Notes under the pieces: model-generated
What the model was told of the DNA's origin: nothing
The model's input: the letters and a program-made list of their open reading frames with translations, nothing else
Databases searched by the model: none
Shown: one piece after another, positions 13,601 to 26,621 of the stretch
How positions within the stretch are numbered: position 1 is the stretch's first letter
Layout of the letters: each line of letters opens with the position of its first letter
Source: Lunularia cruciata
Lineage: Eukaryota > Streptophyta > Marchantiopsida > Lunulariales > Lunulariaceae
Reading direction: 5' to 3'
Assembly: GCA_948567375.1 (NCBI GenBank)
Contig: OX419758.1
Location: 41,927,473-41,991,472, forward strand
Length of the DNA: 64,000 bases
Position numbers and translations under genes: made by a program

Positions 13601-14760
13601 TTATAGGTCGAACAGAACACTGAATATACTTTGTACAGTACTTACCTGCACTGCTTTTAATTTAAATCCTTCCGCTTCAAGAATAGAGCATTGATTGATT
13701 GTAACGCTACAGATTATTGGGGTAGAAATAAGTAGAATATGCTCGCCAACCAGGGTGCACGACCTGATATATCGATTGACTCTGTATATTTCATTCCGAG
13801 AGGAATTTACTAAAAGCCGTGCATTTGAACTGTAGGGACTTACTGTAGGACATGAATGTGTTTTTTATTCGGAAATCTGGTAGTAGAAAGTATGAACTCG
13901 AAGTCACCATCTGCTGCCTTGCCTGCCTTGAGGATTTTGACCTCGATTAAAACTACTCCACTCTCGCACTCGAAACAGTTGCAAAAGTACGTGGGAAGCG
14001 ACCAAGAAGAATTGTTTGCGATAGAGATTACCACTCCTTTTTCCAGCCGGCGTCCAAACTTGCACGAACGGGATCGAGGACTAAGCGTCAAACGATTGCA
14101 GGCCCATCCAGCACGAGGAATCATCGCACACGACGCAAGAACTGAAGACTGGCCAATCAATAATAGGTAGGTGTATTTGATTTCCTCTTGACTACCTCCC
14201 TTTCCAATCCGTTGTTGATCCTCAACGCTCACGGCTCTAGTGAGAAAAGGTTCCCCGAAAAGACAAGTGTCTCCCCTTTGCATGACATGACTTACTTCCC
14301 ACTAGTTGTCAGAGCCGAATGGAGGCAAATTCTCCGAATTAAAGCAACAAAATCGACGGCTCAATCAGTTCACAAATGCCCAAATCCAGAAGGACAAGGG
14401 CCACACCACAACGTATCGTCCTTTGATCGAGTAAAGGTCCAAGGACGTCAATCTTGTCCACATCCTGCTGCTTTAAGGAAATTCCTCCCTGTCCCACTTT
14501 GTGCTCTACTAGTCCATCAGGTTGTTACATAGAGTGGACCCTCCTCCTTCTCAACCCTAATACCCACCGTAGGCAACATTTCAAGAAGTTGAAAGTATTC
14601 ACACAAAGTATTTAAGTACACAAAACGAGAAATCTTGTAACCAGAAACAATTTCCAGAGAGAACATAATCACTCACGGTCAATCAATTTAATGTTTAATC
14701 AAGTCCCCACGGTCCTCTTCAACTATTTGCTGTCTGGCTCCTCCAACTAGGTCGGCGTTG

Positions 14761-14764
<4 letters not shown>
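10601..14764. other. Low-copy intergenic DNA, no gene assembled
   Basis: Composition is balanced and strongly CT/GA-biased in places (11.0-11.4 kb is CT-rich on the plus strand). Overlapping open frames at 13840-14283 (minus) and 13856-14170 (plus) cover the same DNA and neither has a recognised motif. It may contain promoter or leader sequence of an unannotated gene. Confidence 0.4.

Positions 14765-14827
<63 letters not shown>
14765..14827. repeat. (CT)n microsatellite, about 31 units
   Basis: An uninterrupted CT dinucleotide run. On the minus strand it is read as (GA)n, which makes an artificial Arg-Glu repeat in one open frame. Confidence 0.97.
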
Positions 14828-14829
<2 letters not shown>

Positions 14830-14954
14830 GCTCTTCCACCACTCCACACTGTAGTGATTCTGATATTCTGATATTGGTACGGACAGAAATTTTGATACGA
14901 AAGTTTCAGCAGCAGCAAAAACGACCATAGCAGAATGTCGCTAGAACTTCTCAC

Positions 14955-15050
14955 TAGCTTGTTTGCGCGTTCCCATGCCCGATGTGTCATCTGTTGTCCG
15001 AAAGCAGCTTCAATTTCATTGACCTTGGTCATATCCTGAACCCTAAACAT
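14955..15050 (-). other. Possible 5' exon of an unassembled minus-strand gene
   Basis: From an ATG at 15050 the frame reads MFRVQDMTKVNEIEAAFGQQ and on to WERANKL, followed at about 14955 by GTGAGA, a usable donor. Balanced composition and the leader-like sequence to its right suit a first coding exon. I found no continuing exon and no family match, so this could be chance. Confidence 0.2.
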
Positions 15051-15677
15051 TGTCCACCCGATTCAGACACCTACGGGATGATGTACAAGAAACAAAATTT
15101 CTAGGTGCACACCGCGTTTCCGAAGTCTAGATAAGCCCACACACCTTCACCTCTTCTTCATCGCCAATTCGCTGGAACACAAAATTCCAGCACAATCACT
15201 ACCAAAAACAAAATCTGCGCTCGGAAACATCGCTTTCAGGGGCAAAGGGGCTTTCGCTCATCAGTTCACTACCATGATTCGACGACAAACCTTGTCATCT
15301 TCTTCAGTTTTTGATTCCTCACCAGCGGATCGCATGGAGATACCAAACATCCCGACTGAAAGGATCCCAGTTCTTCCTATCCTTCCATTCGAGATCAATG
15401 AATGTGTCCTTTAGCGATTGAATCCATTGCTTTAAACTTCAATGGTTCTGTCTTTTACTAGAAAGAGCTCGCTGAACTTTCCGTCGCATCTCCTCTTTTC
15501 CAGACTGAGCAGAGTCCAGGACTGACTTCTCAACCGGTGGGGATCTGCTGGTTAGTTCTTCCATGACCGAGAAGCATTCGATCTGGACGGGCGATAGACA
15601 GTTAGTTCCTGGGGTTTCACAGGCGATAGTAGGTCAAATTTTCTATCAGTTAACGGACTCCCAGCAAGAAGAGAGAA
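15051..15677. other. Low-copy intergenic DNA
   Basis: No gene seen. If the possible exon at 14955-15050 is real, this would be its leader on the minus strand. Confidence 0.35.
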
Positions 15678-15711
15678 GGACGATCGCGTAGGAAAAATGA
15701 AGGATGGGAAG
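15678..15711 (-). repeat. Short 3'-tail fragment of the non-LTR family
   Basis: It matches the terminal 30 or so bases of the tail seen at 41.5, 47.7 and 52.6 kb (CGATCGCGTAGG, then ATGAAGGATGGGAAG) and then stops matching. Confidence 0.6.
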
Positions 15712-15837
15712 AAAAGTAAAGAATGGTCAAGAAAAGTATACATGATTACTCCTATCCACGTGATCCATTACCGATATGGTCGGTCCTGAACACTCATTTG
15801 TCTTTATGGATAGATGAACAGGTATCGAAAGGAAAAA

Positions 15838-15888
15838 GGCTACCGCGTAGAAACACGAAGGATGGGAAGACGCCGTACAAGGGTGAGG
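15838..15888 (-). repeat. Second short 3'-tail fragment of the non-LTR family
   Basis: It matches the same tail (CTACCGCGTAG, GGATGGGAAGAC, CCGTACAAGGG) but lacks a few bases in the middle. It lies 160 bp from the first fragment in the same orientation. Confidence 0.6.
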
Positions 15889-16725
15889 CACATTACGCAG
15901 TACCCCATTATCCACTTACTTAGAATTACGTCAAGCGGGTGAGATTTTTCTCTAAATCTTCCTTCTGTCCCACACATGGAAATGGGCAGCTTTGTGTACA
16001 AGGATATTGAGATGGAATTCTAGGTGTTGTATGAGACCTCATATGGTGTTCAGGTCGACCAAAGTATCTAGAGTAACTGCAGCAAAAGAACACCTCAATG
16101 TAAACGTATTTTCCATCCATCAAAATAAGAAAGAAGAATGCGATGATAAGGACCTTTCTAACATGAAAATTTACCTTGGATCTTTTTATCACAGTTCCCT
16201 TAGGTTGAAATTTTATAATTATCTCATTACAGAATCAATACATACAAGATTACATGTGAAATAACTTTATTTTAGTAAACCATGTAAACTCTTTCAAGTA
16301 CCTCCACCTTAGGTATTCACACCTTGAATAATAAAGTGAAGTTGCACATTGCAAACTAGATTGAGTTCAAATGATGCCCTAACCTCTCCCTCTAAATATC
16401 ACCTTGTCTTGATGCCCTTGATCACTCCTCAAGTCTCGTATGATGGCGGGCAGGATGAGAGAGACATTTCTCTGTCCGGACCTATGATCTTTGAGATTTG
16501 GAATTCCCATTTATATTAACTCAATAAGAATTGAATTGGATGGCTCTTGATCGAGTTGATAAAAATATCAATGAGAAATTTATCATTATAGATTTCTAGT
16601 TGGTTTCATTATTGATTTTGATCATTACAACAAGTCAATCGATAATTAAAGACGGAACCTTTTCCATAGAATACCCATATACAAATACATTAAAGTTTAT
16701 TAAAAAGACATTCGGTCTATGAACA

Positions 16726-16800
16726 TTTGCTAATTTATACTAATTTGCTAATTTATACTAATTTGCTAATTTATACTAATTTGCTAATTTGCTAATTTAT
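16726..16800. repeat. Tandem repeat of an 18-bp unit
   Basis: Three full copies of TTTGCTAATTTATACTAA start at 16726, 16744 and 16762, followed by shorter TTTGCTAA copies. Confidence 0.92.
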
Positions 16801-17172
16801 GATTCTCAATCGGAATTACTTTCACTTCTCTTTTTCACTCCATTGAATAGCTTGATGGATTCTTGAATTACTGAAGAGCATCATACAACTTTTAAGTATA
16901 AAGAGGTACATCTAGATCTTGGTAAAGGTAAGCTATTAGTGGACCTAAGGAGGCAAATTAAAAGTAATAGTTTTATTAGATAGTTAGTTAAATTATAATT
17001 GAGTGAGTACACTATAATTAATAACACTTTTTATCATCATTTAATAAAAATAATTGTACCTAAATTTGAACGCAAATAACCTTGTTGAAGGCTATATAGC
17101 TTCAACTAGCCTCTTGAGAGTACTTTATTGAGACTTCACTGGCTAGATATTAGATCTTTCTTGAATAATCAT

Positions 17173-17333
17173 ACATTATCACTCAAAAACTTATCATATC
17201 AATACTTAACAATCATTATCATAATAAATGATGAACATTGTATCATTAAGATAAGTATTATACACTATCCCTAAAAAAATTAGCATATCAGTACTAATAA
17301 TCATGGTCATAATTAATGATGAACATTGTAGCA
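17173..17333. repeat. Imperfect tandem duplication, period about 89 bp
   Basis: Two blocks both run from ACA(T/C)TATC to AATGATGAACATTGTA. They differ at many positions, so the duplication is old. Confidence 0.65.
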
Positions 17334-18999
17334 CAATTATAAATTTGCAACATAAAAAAGTAAAACAAAGTATCTATTTGGATCTAAAAACTAAGGACCC
17401 TCTCTTAGTCAAATTGTAAATTCAATAAATGTTTCTAATTTGAACATATATCAAATAAAACTATAAACTGTAACTATTAGTATCTAGATATCCAAACCTT
17501 TCTTAGATAATATCATTATGTTCTTCCATATCAAAATTATTATTTTCATTTGAAATTATGAATAAAAATCATTATGCAAGTATTTCATTCTTAAACCTTA
17601 TGCTTTGGTAATATCCTTGTCATAGTAACTTTTAGATGCATACAAATCTTATTCTTAACTTTTATTCTGAGAATATTATATTGAAGTAATCCTTAAATAT
17701 AGGTCCAATTTAATAAGGAAGAAAATAACACATCAACTGATTCAAATAAAATTGTTCCATTTTAGAGAATACCTAAAATAGGTCTATTTCTTGTATTATA
17801 TACTCTGATTAGGTAAAGAAAATAGGTTGAGATGATTCTATAGAGCTTAGGTAGAAATTCAAATAATGAATTAAGTTGTTTGAAAGCTTATTCATTATCC
17901 ATTCAGTTAATTTAAGTATTAAGTATCAATTAGGATCCAAGAATCTTGCAAAGCTTTTATCTCAAATTTTAGAAATTAATCATTCAAATTGATTGATTCA
18001 CTCTTTATTTCACTTTCTTTCATTTGCATCTTCATATTCTAGATGATCAGATTGACAAAGCTTTATCCATTTTAGTTTGGTGCATTTGTAATTAATTTCA
18101 AAGATTGGGTGTGTTCATTAGAGATTAGTTCATTGATTAGCTCATTGATTACTTCTCATGTTATAATTTTTTTTGTATCTTTCTTGATGTCAAAGGAAAT
18201 AAGTTGGATCCATATTAAAGTAACTTACACAAGACTTATCCATATTACTCATCAGAATAAAAATTGATATGGAAAGAAAACTTTTAAAAGACAAATCATC
18301 TATCAAATTATCTCTCCTTTGGACTCAACACTTCTAAATTAAATTATATTTTGATTCCTAATTCATCAATAACAAAAGAATCTCAATCCATTTGAATCAA
18401 ATCTGAATCCATTTAAGTCGAAAATTTTATTTTATATAATAATTCAAAATTTCCAGTTTTAATTGTGTGTTAGCTAGATGAGCTATTCTCATATTGCTTA
18501 TCTAATAAATGTCTTTTTTTATGATCCAAGTACTAAAGCTTTTAATATTGATGACCACATGTGTGGTCTTTTGGATTTGCTTGATCTTAAACTTTGCATG
18601 GTCTTCCTTGAATAGAGAAAAGGGTGATGGTTGATGTACATTTCTAAGTTCTAAAAATAAAATAAAAACTTTCAAAGATAATTTTCTTGTACAAGAATCA
18701 ATAAAAAAAAAGGTTGGTTTTGGGTACAAGTACCCACTTGTTTAAGGTAGTTCGAGCTTTTCTTGGGAGTGTGGCATTAATTACTTCAGCACCGGAGCGC
18801 TTAGTACTTGGACATTGGCTGGAGGCATTTTTGCTACCTCTTTATTACCCTTGAAAATTTCAAGCAAATTCACCTTGTGTCCTTGAACCATCAATAGACA
18901 AATCTCATCAACCCAAAATATTGTTTCATATTAAATTGCAACTCCAAATAATAAGCTCTAACTTATGCTATGATGGTGAATGATGTTATATACATGGGC

Positions 19000-20249
19000 T
19001 TATCTCTTTTTTCCCCACCTAAGAAAATTGGTAATAGATAATTGTTCATGATCTCTTATCTTGAACTCCACAAAATATTGCTTATACTTATTTGGTACAA
19101 TGATAAAAAATTTCTTTGTATGTTGAACTCTTTACTAGATCCGAGCTCTGCAACAATTCAACATTATTCATGGTGGTAGTATCATGAGCTATTGTTATGA
19201 TGATGAATGAAAATGTTGTAAAATGTTTTACTCAATGCATGTTCATCATGCATCGATTAAAAAGGTGTGACCTTTGAAAATACATTCAAATTTTCTTATA
19301 TGACAATATGAAAAGAGATAGTAAGATATCACATATCTTTTCTTCTTCCAATGTGAATGCTTATAATACATCCTTGATGATTTTGCAGGCTATTTCTATT
19401 TTCTTATTTATTTGAAGATGATAAAAAAATTTAAGGTGTGGATAATTTATTTTTCTAAAATTCTAGCAAAACAAAATTCTAGCTTATGTTCCTTTATTTG
19501 TAATAAGTGTTACGAAAAGACTTAATACTTTGAGAAAATAGCTTCTATATAGATACAATCAAACTCTAGGGTGGTAATCTTTGGTTGCAAGCCTTATATG
19601 ATAGACCTTATTAAGTTCATCTAAATAGACTATTATAGAATCAAAGTTGGTGGATGTATTGTGTAACTCATAATTCAAATCTACAATCCCTTGGTCAAAT
19701 AAAAAGACTAGATAGAATCAAAGCTTGTGGATAGAGAGACTAACTCAAAATTTAAGTCTATAGTCAATTGCTCCTATTATTATTAAGTAATAAGTGGAGG
19801 TTAAAATTAATTAATTGAATTTATATTTTTTTACATAGTCAAACAACTTTTCATGTATATAACAATCTTTGTTTATATCTCTAGCCTAAAATAGATTCAT
19901 TATAATGCTTACACTATCTACTTTGCTCCCATATTTATGGCAAGGTTTGAGTCATGATCTTCAACCAACACCAACCTTTATAGCTTTGTGTCTTTTGTGA
20001 TATAAATTATTTATATTCTTTGTGTCTGAAAGCAATCAACCTAGGTCTACAAAACTAATATTGTGAAAATTTTGCACAGTTTATTAGCATATACACCTTT
20101 TCTTTTTTCTTCAAATACAAGATTGGGGCTCCAAATGAAGATAAGCTTGGTTAGATGAATCTTTTGTCTAAGAGTTCATCTAATTGGGTCATTATTTTCT
20201 TATAAGTTGTTGTGCCAAATATATGGAATTTTGTAAGTATGTGCTCTTT
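19000..20249 (-). mobile_element. Decayed Ty3/gypsy reverse-transcriptase fragment
   Basis: On the minus strand around 20.0-20.25 kb the sequence resembles the reverse-transcriptase entry region of gypsy elements (a Leu-Leu-Asp-Lys-Arg-Phe-Ile stretch followed by Ser-Phe-Gly-Ala-Pro-Ile-Leu). It lies outside the target duplication of the neighbouring chromovirus, so it is a different, older and badly broken fossil. Its left limit is uncertain. Confidence 0.4.
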
Positions 20250-20254
20250 GTAAG
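20250..20254. repeat. Target-site duplication GTAAG, left copy
   Basis: Identical to 30622-30626, directly flanking the old chromovirus on both sides. Confidence 0.8.
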
Positions 20255-20395
20255 TGTAAAGGATCAAGGAGAGAAATAGGACAATGGGAGATCAAAGTGG
20301 ACAATCATATTAGAACTCTCAAGTGAACGACACTCTAAATGCTTAGCTTGAGCTTTGGTATGTATAGGCAACTTGGGTATAATGCTCCCAAGAAC

Positions 20396-21139
20396 TGTAA
20401 TACCAAGAGCTAGCCATATGATCTAGATGTGAAATTTGGTTTGGTAACATCTTGAATGATATTATACATGATGGTCAAAATAGATCATATAGAAGTATCA
20501 CCAAAAGAGTACTTCTACTAATAGAGCACAAACCAAAATAGACTTGAGAACCTTAGAACCAATAGCTAGACATATGTTTTAAAGGTGAGAATTGGTTTGG
20601 TAACATCTGAAAGGATGTTACACATGATGGACCAAACAGATCAAAAAGAGGTATCACCAAAAGGGGAATTCTTCTGATAGAGTAGGAATCAAAATATACC
20701 TAAAATCTTTAAAGGTAATTTTGGAGGCCTAAAAAAGATCAAATTAGGCCTCAAAAATATGCCGCATGCTCCCCCCTTCTTCAATAGAGGAAAGGCTGGC
20801 CTTCCCTCCCCCTTGGTTTTCTTGTTGAGAGCTTTCCAATGGTACCTTACTCACATGATTTTGAGACTCATACAAGAAGATTCCCTAAAGATTCCCTCTG
20901 GTAAAAGCTTGTTTGACCAACCAGGTAGGACCTAGACCGACATGTCACCCATCCAAGTAAGTAATCCAAGGGTGGAGCTTGCTGGCATGTCATCTATCTG
21001 TGTACCTAATCCTACGGTGGAGCTTCCTTGGAGGAGATCCTCTTTGTCTATATAATAAAGAGAAGGTGCGCCTTTGGGGCACCAAATGTTGAGTGTGTAA
21101 TCTGTGTTTTCTCTCTTCTCTTGTCCTTGGAGTATTACA
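20396..21139 (+). mobile_element. Solo LTR (copy A) nested in the old chromovirus LTR
   Basis: It is 744 bp, begins TGTAATACC and ends GGAGTATTACA, so the ends are short inverted repeats. Flanks AGAAC (20391-20395) and AGAAG (21140-21144) look like a 5-bp target duplication with one change. A TATA-like TATATAATAAAG near 21049 gives the plus orientation. The first third holds two imperfect copies of a roughly 165-bp unit. It interrupts the chromovirus LTR, so it is the later arrival. Confidence 0.82.
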
Positions 21140-22380
21140 AGAAGCTTCCAAGGAAGATTCATTCCAGAAGTTGCCTTACTTGGAGTGCAAGCTAAGCTAA
21201 CCTTCAACTTGGCATACAAGTTACCAAACCCTTGGAAAGTTCCTAAAAGCTTCTCATCAAGAAGCTTCATGGATGCTTCTAGATTATTCTTAAAGTTTCT
21301 TAACTATATACTTATCCTAAAACTTAGTAGCTATATTTAGCTTCTGCTAACTCCATATTATTCTATATTCTCCCACCACTAGTTGGTGATGTACTCTTTG
21401 CCATAGAATCTTTGAACTTTCAAATAACTGCTTGTGCATTTTGTAGATGAGAAAGTGTATCCCATGTGGTATTGTAAAGACAATACACTTTCTAAAGGAT
21501 CTTATTTATATTTAGTGTATCATTGGTGGTCATATAAGATATCATGGCGTGCAAGTATACGGTCATTTTTGTATTCTTCATTGTTGTTAATAGGAATTGG
21601 AGGAGGAGGTTGGAGGCAAGTAAGAAAGGAAGATAGGTTAGAAACAAAGGATTTTAACGTGGAAACATGGAAGACATGATACATTTTCATGTGACTAAGA
21701 AGTGCAAGTTTGTAAGCAATAGAAGAAATGATCTGAATAATATCAAAGAAGCCTACCTAACTAGGAGCAAGTTTACAAAATTGGGTGTCAAGAGGGAGAG
21801 TAAGGTTACTAGAAGAAAACATAACATTATCTCCAATTTGAAAAGTGAGATCACAATGATGACTACCAACATATTGCTTTTGCTAATTTTGAGCAACAAG
21901 AAGATGAGACTTGGCGTGGCTTGGTGGAAGGAAGTAGATAGCTTAGACAAGAAGGTGGAAGTACAAAGGACATGAAATATTAGTGTAGCAAAAAGAGAAT
22001 TTGGAACAAATGGATCTTGCTTATAATTAAGGAAGAAGGGAAAGAAGCCTATACTTGCATACTTGGATTATTCTAGGCAACATCTACAAATGTAAGACAA
22101 ATATACCATTGTAATGAATATTGACAAAGGCACATAATATATCTTCCAAAGTGTGATTTGCATATTTTACTTGCCCATCAATTTGAGGATGATTGGTTGT
22201 AGACAAGGCAAGCTTGGTGCCAAGGAGTTTAAAAAGTGCTTGCCCAAATTTACAAATGAATCAAAGATCACGATCAAATATGCAATCCATTGGCATCTTA
22301 TGGTGTTTGAAGATCATATTGAAGTAGATTTGGGCCCCCATGAGCATCCATGGTAGATGCTAGGTCAATCTACTTGCTAA

Positions 22381-25300
22381 GTGTCATGACATACTTCTTC
22401 CTAAATGACCTAATTTTCTTCATTTGTGCAATTGTATAGTGTGATAGTTAGTACAAGAAGCATTAGGATAGTCATATAGAGGATAAAATGATTAGTTTAG
22501 GCCTAGCCCTTCACAAAGTTAGGATGTCATACCTTGGCCCAACAGAAATCCCAATGATTACAAGATTATGCAACAAAGATCCACATCTTTGTATTCATGG
22601 TTGGAAGAAGTGGGGATCGTATCATAACAACCATTGTACTAAACACCAATCCAAATGAGGTGTAAAATATGAGTTGGCTCACAAAGAGGTTAGCAATTCA
22701 CAAAGCTTCTTTTTACAAGTTGTGGTATGACAAAATTTCATCAAAATGAAGTTTTGACCATTTCTATTGCTATTTCAAAATCCTACAAAACAAGATTTTT
22801 GTGCATGTTGCCAAAGAACTATTTGTGACAGTTTCTCATAGAGAATTTACAAATGCAGCATTTGACCATGTTTTTTCTAACCATAAAATGGCCAAAGAAT
22901 GACCAATGGTCCAAATCTATAAAAAGGTGAACCCCACCTTTTAAAGAGTTACTTTTCACCTTTATCATTTTCTATTCTTCTCACACAAGAAAACTCTCAA
23001 ACATCCATCCAAGATTGGCTACAATAAACTTGAGTGTGGAATCATAATTGGGTGAGGGTGTGCAGGTAATAGGATCAAGTCTATCACCCAAACACTACAT
23101 GATGGCAGATCAAGAAATGAGACTAAGATCTAAGACCAAGCAATGAAAGCCAGATGAGATTGTTTGCAAGCAACCAGAATTGTCCAAGTTGAGATTGCAT
23201 TGTAGTGCAAAAGACTTAAGAAGTAGGAATTTAGAATTCTTGCTATGGGATTGGAACTTGATAGATGTCTCCTTACTAGAAGGAATTAGGAATAGCACTT
23301 ATATGATTGACAAGTCATTTTGAAGCAATCTGGTCACGTGGATATAGGATCACTAACAATGTGTCTTCAATGAGAATTGTGCACCATTTGGGCAGATATA
23401 GATGAATTCTCCCCATGGTAGGCAAAGCAAGAACTTGAAAGCCAAGAGAGACAATTTTTTGTTGGAAGGAAGTCCACAAATGGATACAAGATATAATTTT
23501 TAAAAGATTCTATCCAATGAGTTGTAATGGAGTCAATGATGAAACTATTATAATCAAAACCAAACCTCATATGTGAACCTTAACCAAGCCATTTTTTTCC
23601 AAGTTCTACACAAAGGGGAAACTTATGAGTTGGAGATGGGTGTTTTTTGAACAAGTCAATGAGCTCTTGGGGGACATGGCCAAAGGAGCAGCCATAATTG
23701 TAGCTCACTTCATTGTTCATTTCTACCTCAAATTGAACTTGTTGACAAATGAAGAGAAGGAGAAATTTCTGAGCCACTTCTGCCATCTAGCATACTTTAG
23801 TGGATATCACAACCTCCTTAAAGAAATCACCAAATACCATGAGGCTGACAAGGAATATGCTTGTACCAAGAAGTTTATGCATGTCAACAAATCATACACA
23901 TATAATCACTACTCATACAAAGTTGCAAATCATAAGACCTAAAACTCAGGTTTCCATAAAGCAAAAATGAATCCAAGTGATCAACATATCATCAAGACAA
24001 AGTGGAAGTGGGAGAGAGACTAAAAAGGAAGAAATGATGTCTCAATGAATGATAAATGACATTTGGGTTCCCAAATAATGATCTACAAGAGATAAGTCAA
24101 GAAGTGAGAACTCATTTACTTACATTTTTTCACCAGACTCAAATAACATAATCAACTAGAGAACTGATGAATGACAAAGTGCATTCATCAACGCCACCCA
24201 ACAAAGCACTTTTAAGACAAAGATGCTTCAATTGCTAGTCTAAAGAAAGTACCAATGTATCCACTGCTTTTTTCCAATGAACATTCTCAAATTGAGAATC
24301 CAAGAGTCAACCTGGTTGACATCATTTTGGATGCACAAAATGACAAAGCAAGATCATCCAAACAAAGTCTAGCAACAAAGGGAAGTCTGCCACAACCGCT
24401 TGACCCGAAGGCAAGAGAAATAAAAGAAGAAGACTCCATAAGAGGACATCTACAACAATAGGACTAGCACACAAGAGCAAAAAATGACATCAATTCACAT
24501 CAAGATGGGTAGTGACCCTAACAATGCGCACCAGCTCAATATACCATATGAGAGCACCAATAAGTGTAATAAATACAATGGAAGACATTTTTTTGTCATA
24601 TGAAGAAAAATAAAAGTTCACTTAAGTGGTTGATGTTGGTATATTTTTTCCACAATGATAACCTCAATGATGGAGGTGTTGGAGAATATCTTGGCTTTCT
24701 ACAAAGAGCTAGATTCCATGTTCAACAAACCAATGACACTTGTAAACATCTTTGTAACAAGTTGAGTGCAACTACAAAGGACAAAGGTATGCTTTGTACT
24801 TAATTAAACTAAGTCAAAGAACAACTCACAAAGGAGATTGAATCCTCACAAGAAAAGGACTCATTGTTGGAGAAGTTCTAGAAGGAGGAACTAGTGTTAT
24901 AAGAGCAACACAAAGTCATCTTATAATGCCTACAAATAGAAGTCAATGCAATACACAACAAAGTAGCATAGCAACAAGCCTGATACAAAGAACAAAGCAA
25001 GACACAAGACAAAGAGATGATGGTTATCATAGCAAAACCAAAGGCCACCAACGCTAAGGCAGTTGCGGTGGAGGCCCAATACTAGAACTTGAATGAGCTT
25101 ATAAACCTTTGTTTTTAGGAATTCATATGATCATGGGACAAAGAGGAGGAAATTAAGACAAAGGCACAAGACAACATGAAGGCAAAACTCCAATGAGAAT
25201 GAGAGAAATTGAAGAATGAGCATATTGGGCTTCTCACTACCAAATAACACACAACAATGCAACTTTTGGGTCAATTGGAACAAATTGCCAAAAAGATAAT

Positions 25301-26621
25301 GCAATGAACAAAGATCAAGGATTTCAAGATGAAGATCAAGGCTCTCAAGAGGAAGGTCTATATGAATGACCAATTGAAAAAAATACCAAATCAGGTAGGT
25401 TGTCAAAGGTATGCTTGATTATCTTGCATATGAGTGACTTAATGATGTCATATGAAATGAACCATGGAAACCTTTGTAAAGAACAACTTAGACTCATCTT
25501 ATAGTTCTTTTACATCTTGTAGTCATAGCCAAGACACTTTGTACTTGTAAATATTTTGTAGAACATAATTAGTGCATGATCCTACATGGAAACCTACCCA
25601 ACACAATAATAATCAGACAAAAAGTGAGGTGGCCCTTCCACATAGATTGTGCCTACTTAAGGACTATATTAGATTAAGATAAGATTTAGATAAAATTAGT
25701 GATGACTAGATATAATTAGAAGATCTCTAGCACTTTGTAGGTATTGGATCTCTTTTATGGAATTTTATATATATACTAAGTTCATTTGGTTCATCTGTTG
25801 ATTACAATAGATAAATCTTATACCATGAAGACTATAAACTTGGTGTATGTGTATGTGTGTGCTCTTTGTATAAATGTGTACATACTTAGTCACTTAAACA
25901 TAAGGAATCTTAGCATAAAGGCATAAGTACTAGAGTGAATGAATCATTTATGTGGAACTAGGGAGTGGACTCATAGGTGCTCTATATAAGTCAAGAATAA
26001 TATTGTAATGAACTTTTACAAGCCAAGGTATTTTTAAGTACCACGAACAAGGAGACTAAGCAACATGAGCCATTCTAACTTCTTGGAAAGTAGTGCACTC
26101 TGGGAAGGGTGGAACACTATGTTACAAGCATAGATGTCAGAGACTAGGACCCTTGGGAGATCTAACTCCAACTTAGTTTTGATGGTTCCATCTTCTTACT
26201 CGTAAGACACCCCTAAGAACTGCTGATCTTGCATGACCCAAAGTTCATAAAGAAGGTGCAAATTGTAATGCATGGGACTATTATTATGATAGTAGTCAAC
26301 AATTTGGTCAGACTAATTGGAGGTTAAGAAAATTCCAAGGCAAAGTGACCTTTGTTACGAATGATCCATCACCTTCAAGAGTCCTTTGGACTTTATTTGC
26401 AGTGAAAGTCATTTATGATGTTTTATATTTCCACAGTACACCCATATGGGTGGGACTACACTCTTCTTGGAATGACTTTGCCCAAAAAGTTAAATAAGAA
26501 ACATTAGATTGTCATTATTGTACCATTTTACCTTGTTTTTAGTCATATCCAACTTGTATCCTCCTAGGACCAACCGGTTCTTACCATGATATTAAAAATT
26601 TGAATAACAACATATCATTAC
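22381..26621 (+). mobile_element. Unclassified 4.2-kb insert (copy I of a coiled-coil-coding repeat family)
   Basis: Old-chromovirus homology stops at 22380 and resumes at about 26622, which defines the insert. Ends TGTCATGACAT and ATATCATTACA are near-inverted repeats; flanks CTAAG and GTTAG may be a decayed target duplication. A TATA box (TATAAAAA, 22918-22925) lies before the coding-like part. Around 23.70-23.82 kb it encodes HFIVHFYLKLNLLT and then FLSHFCHLAYFSGYHNL, and around 24.8-25.4 kb a Lys/Glu-rich coiled-coil stretch. No reverse transcriptase, integrase or transposase was recognised and no internal LTR pair was found. It could be a decayed large retrotransposon derivative or a DNA element. 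Broken. Confidence 0.6.

Larger units (their letters stand above)
15889..18990. other. Transition into AT-rich DNA, no gene
   Basis: Composition falls to strongly AT-rich from about 16.2 kb. The only structures noticed are the 18-bp tandem repeat at 16726, an imperfect 90-bp duplication at 17.17-17.33 kb and a GGGTACAAGTACCC palindrome near 18722. Open frames are short and AT-driven. Confidence 0.45.

Noticed and set aside
13840-14283. Overlapping open frames on both strands (147 and 104 codons)
   Set aside because: Neither has a motif; both use the same DNA and no exon partner was found.
14719-14928. Arg-Glu repeat protein on the minus strand
   Set aside because: Produced by the (GA)n microsatellite.
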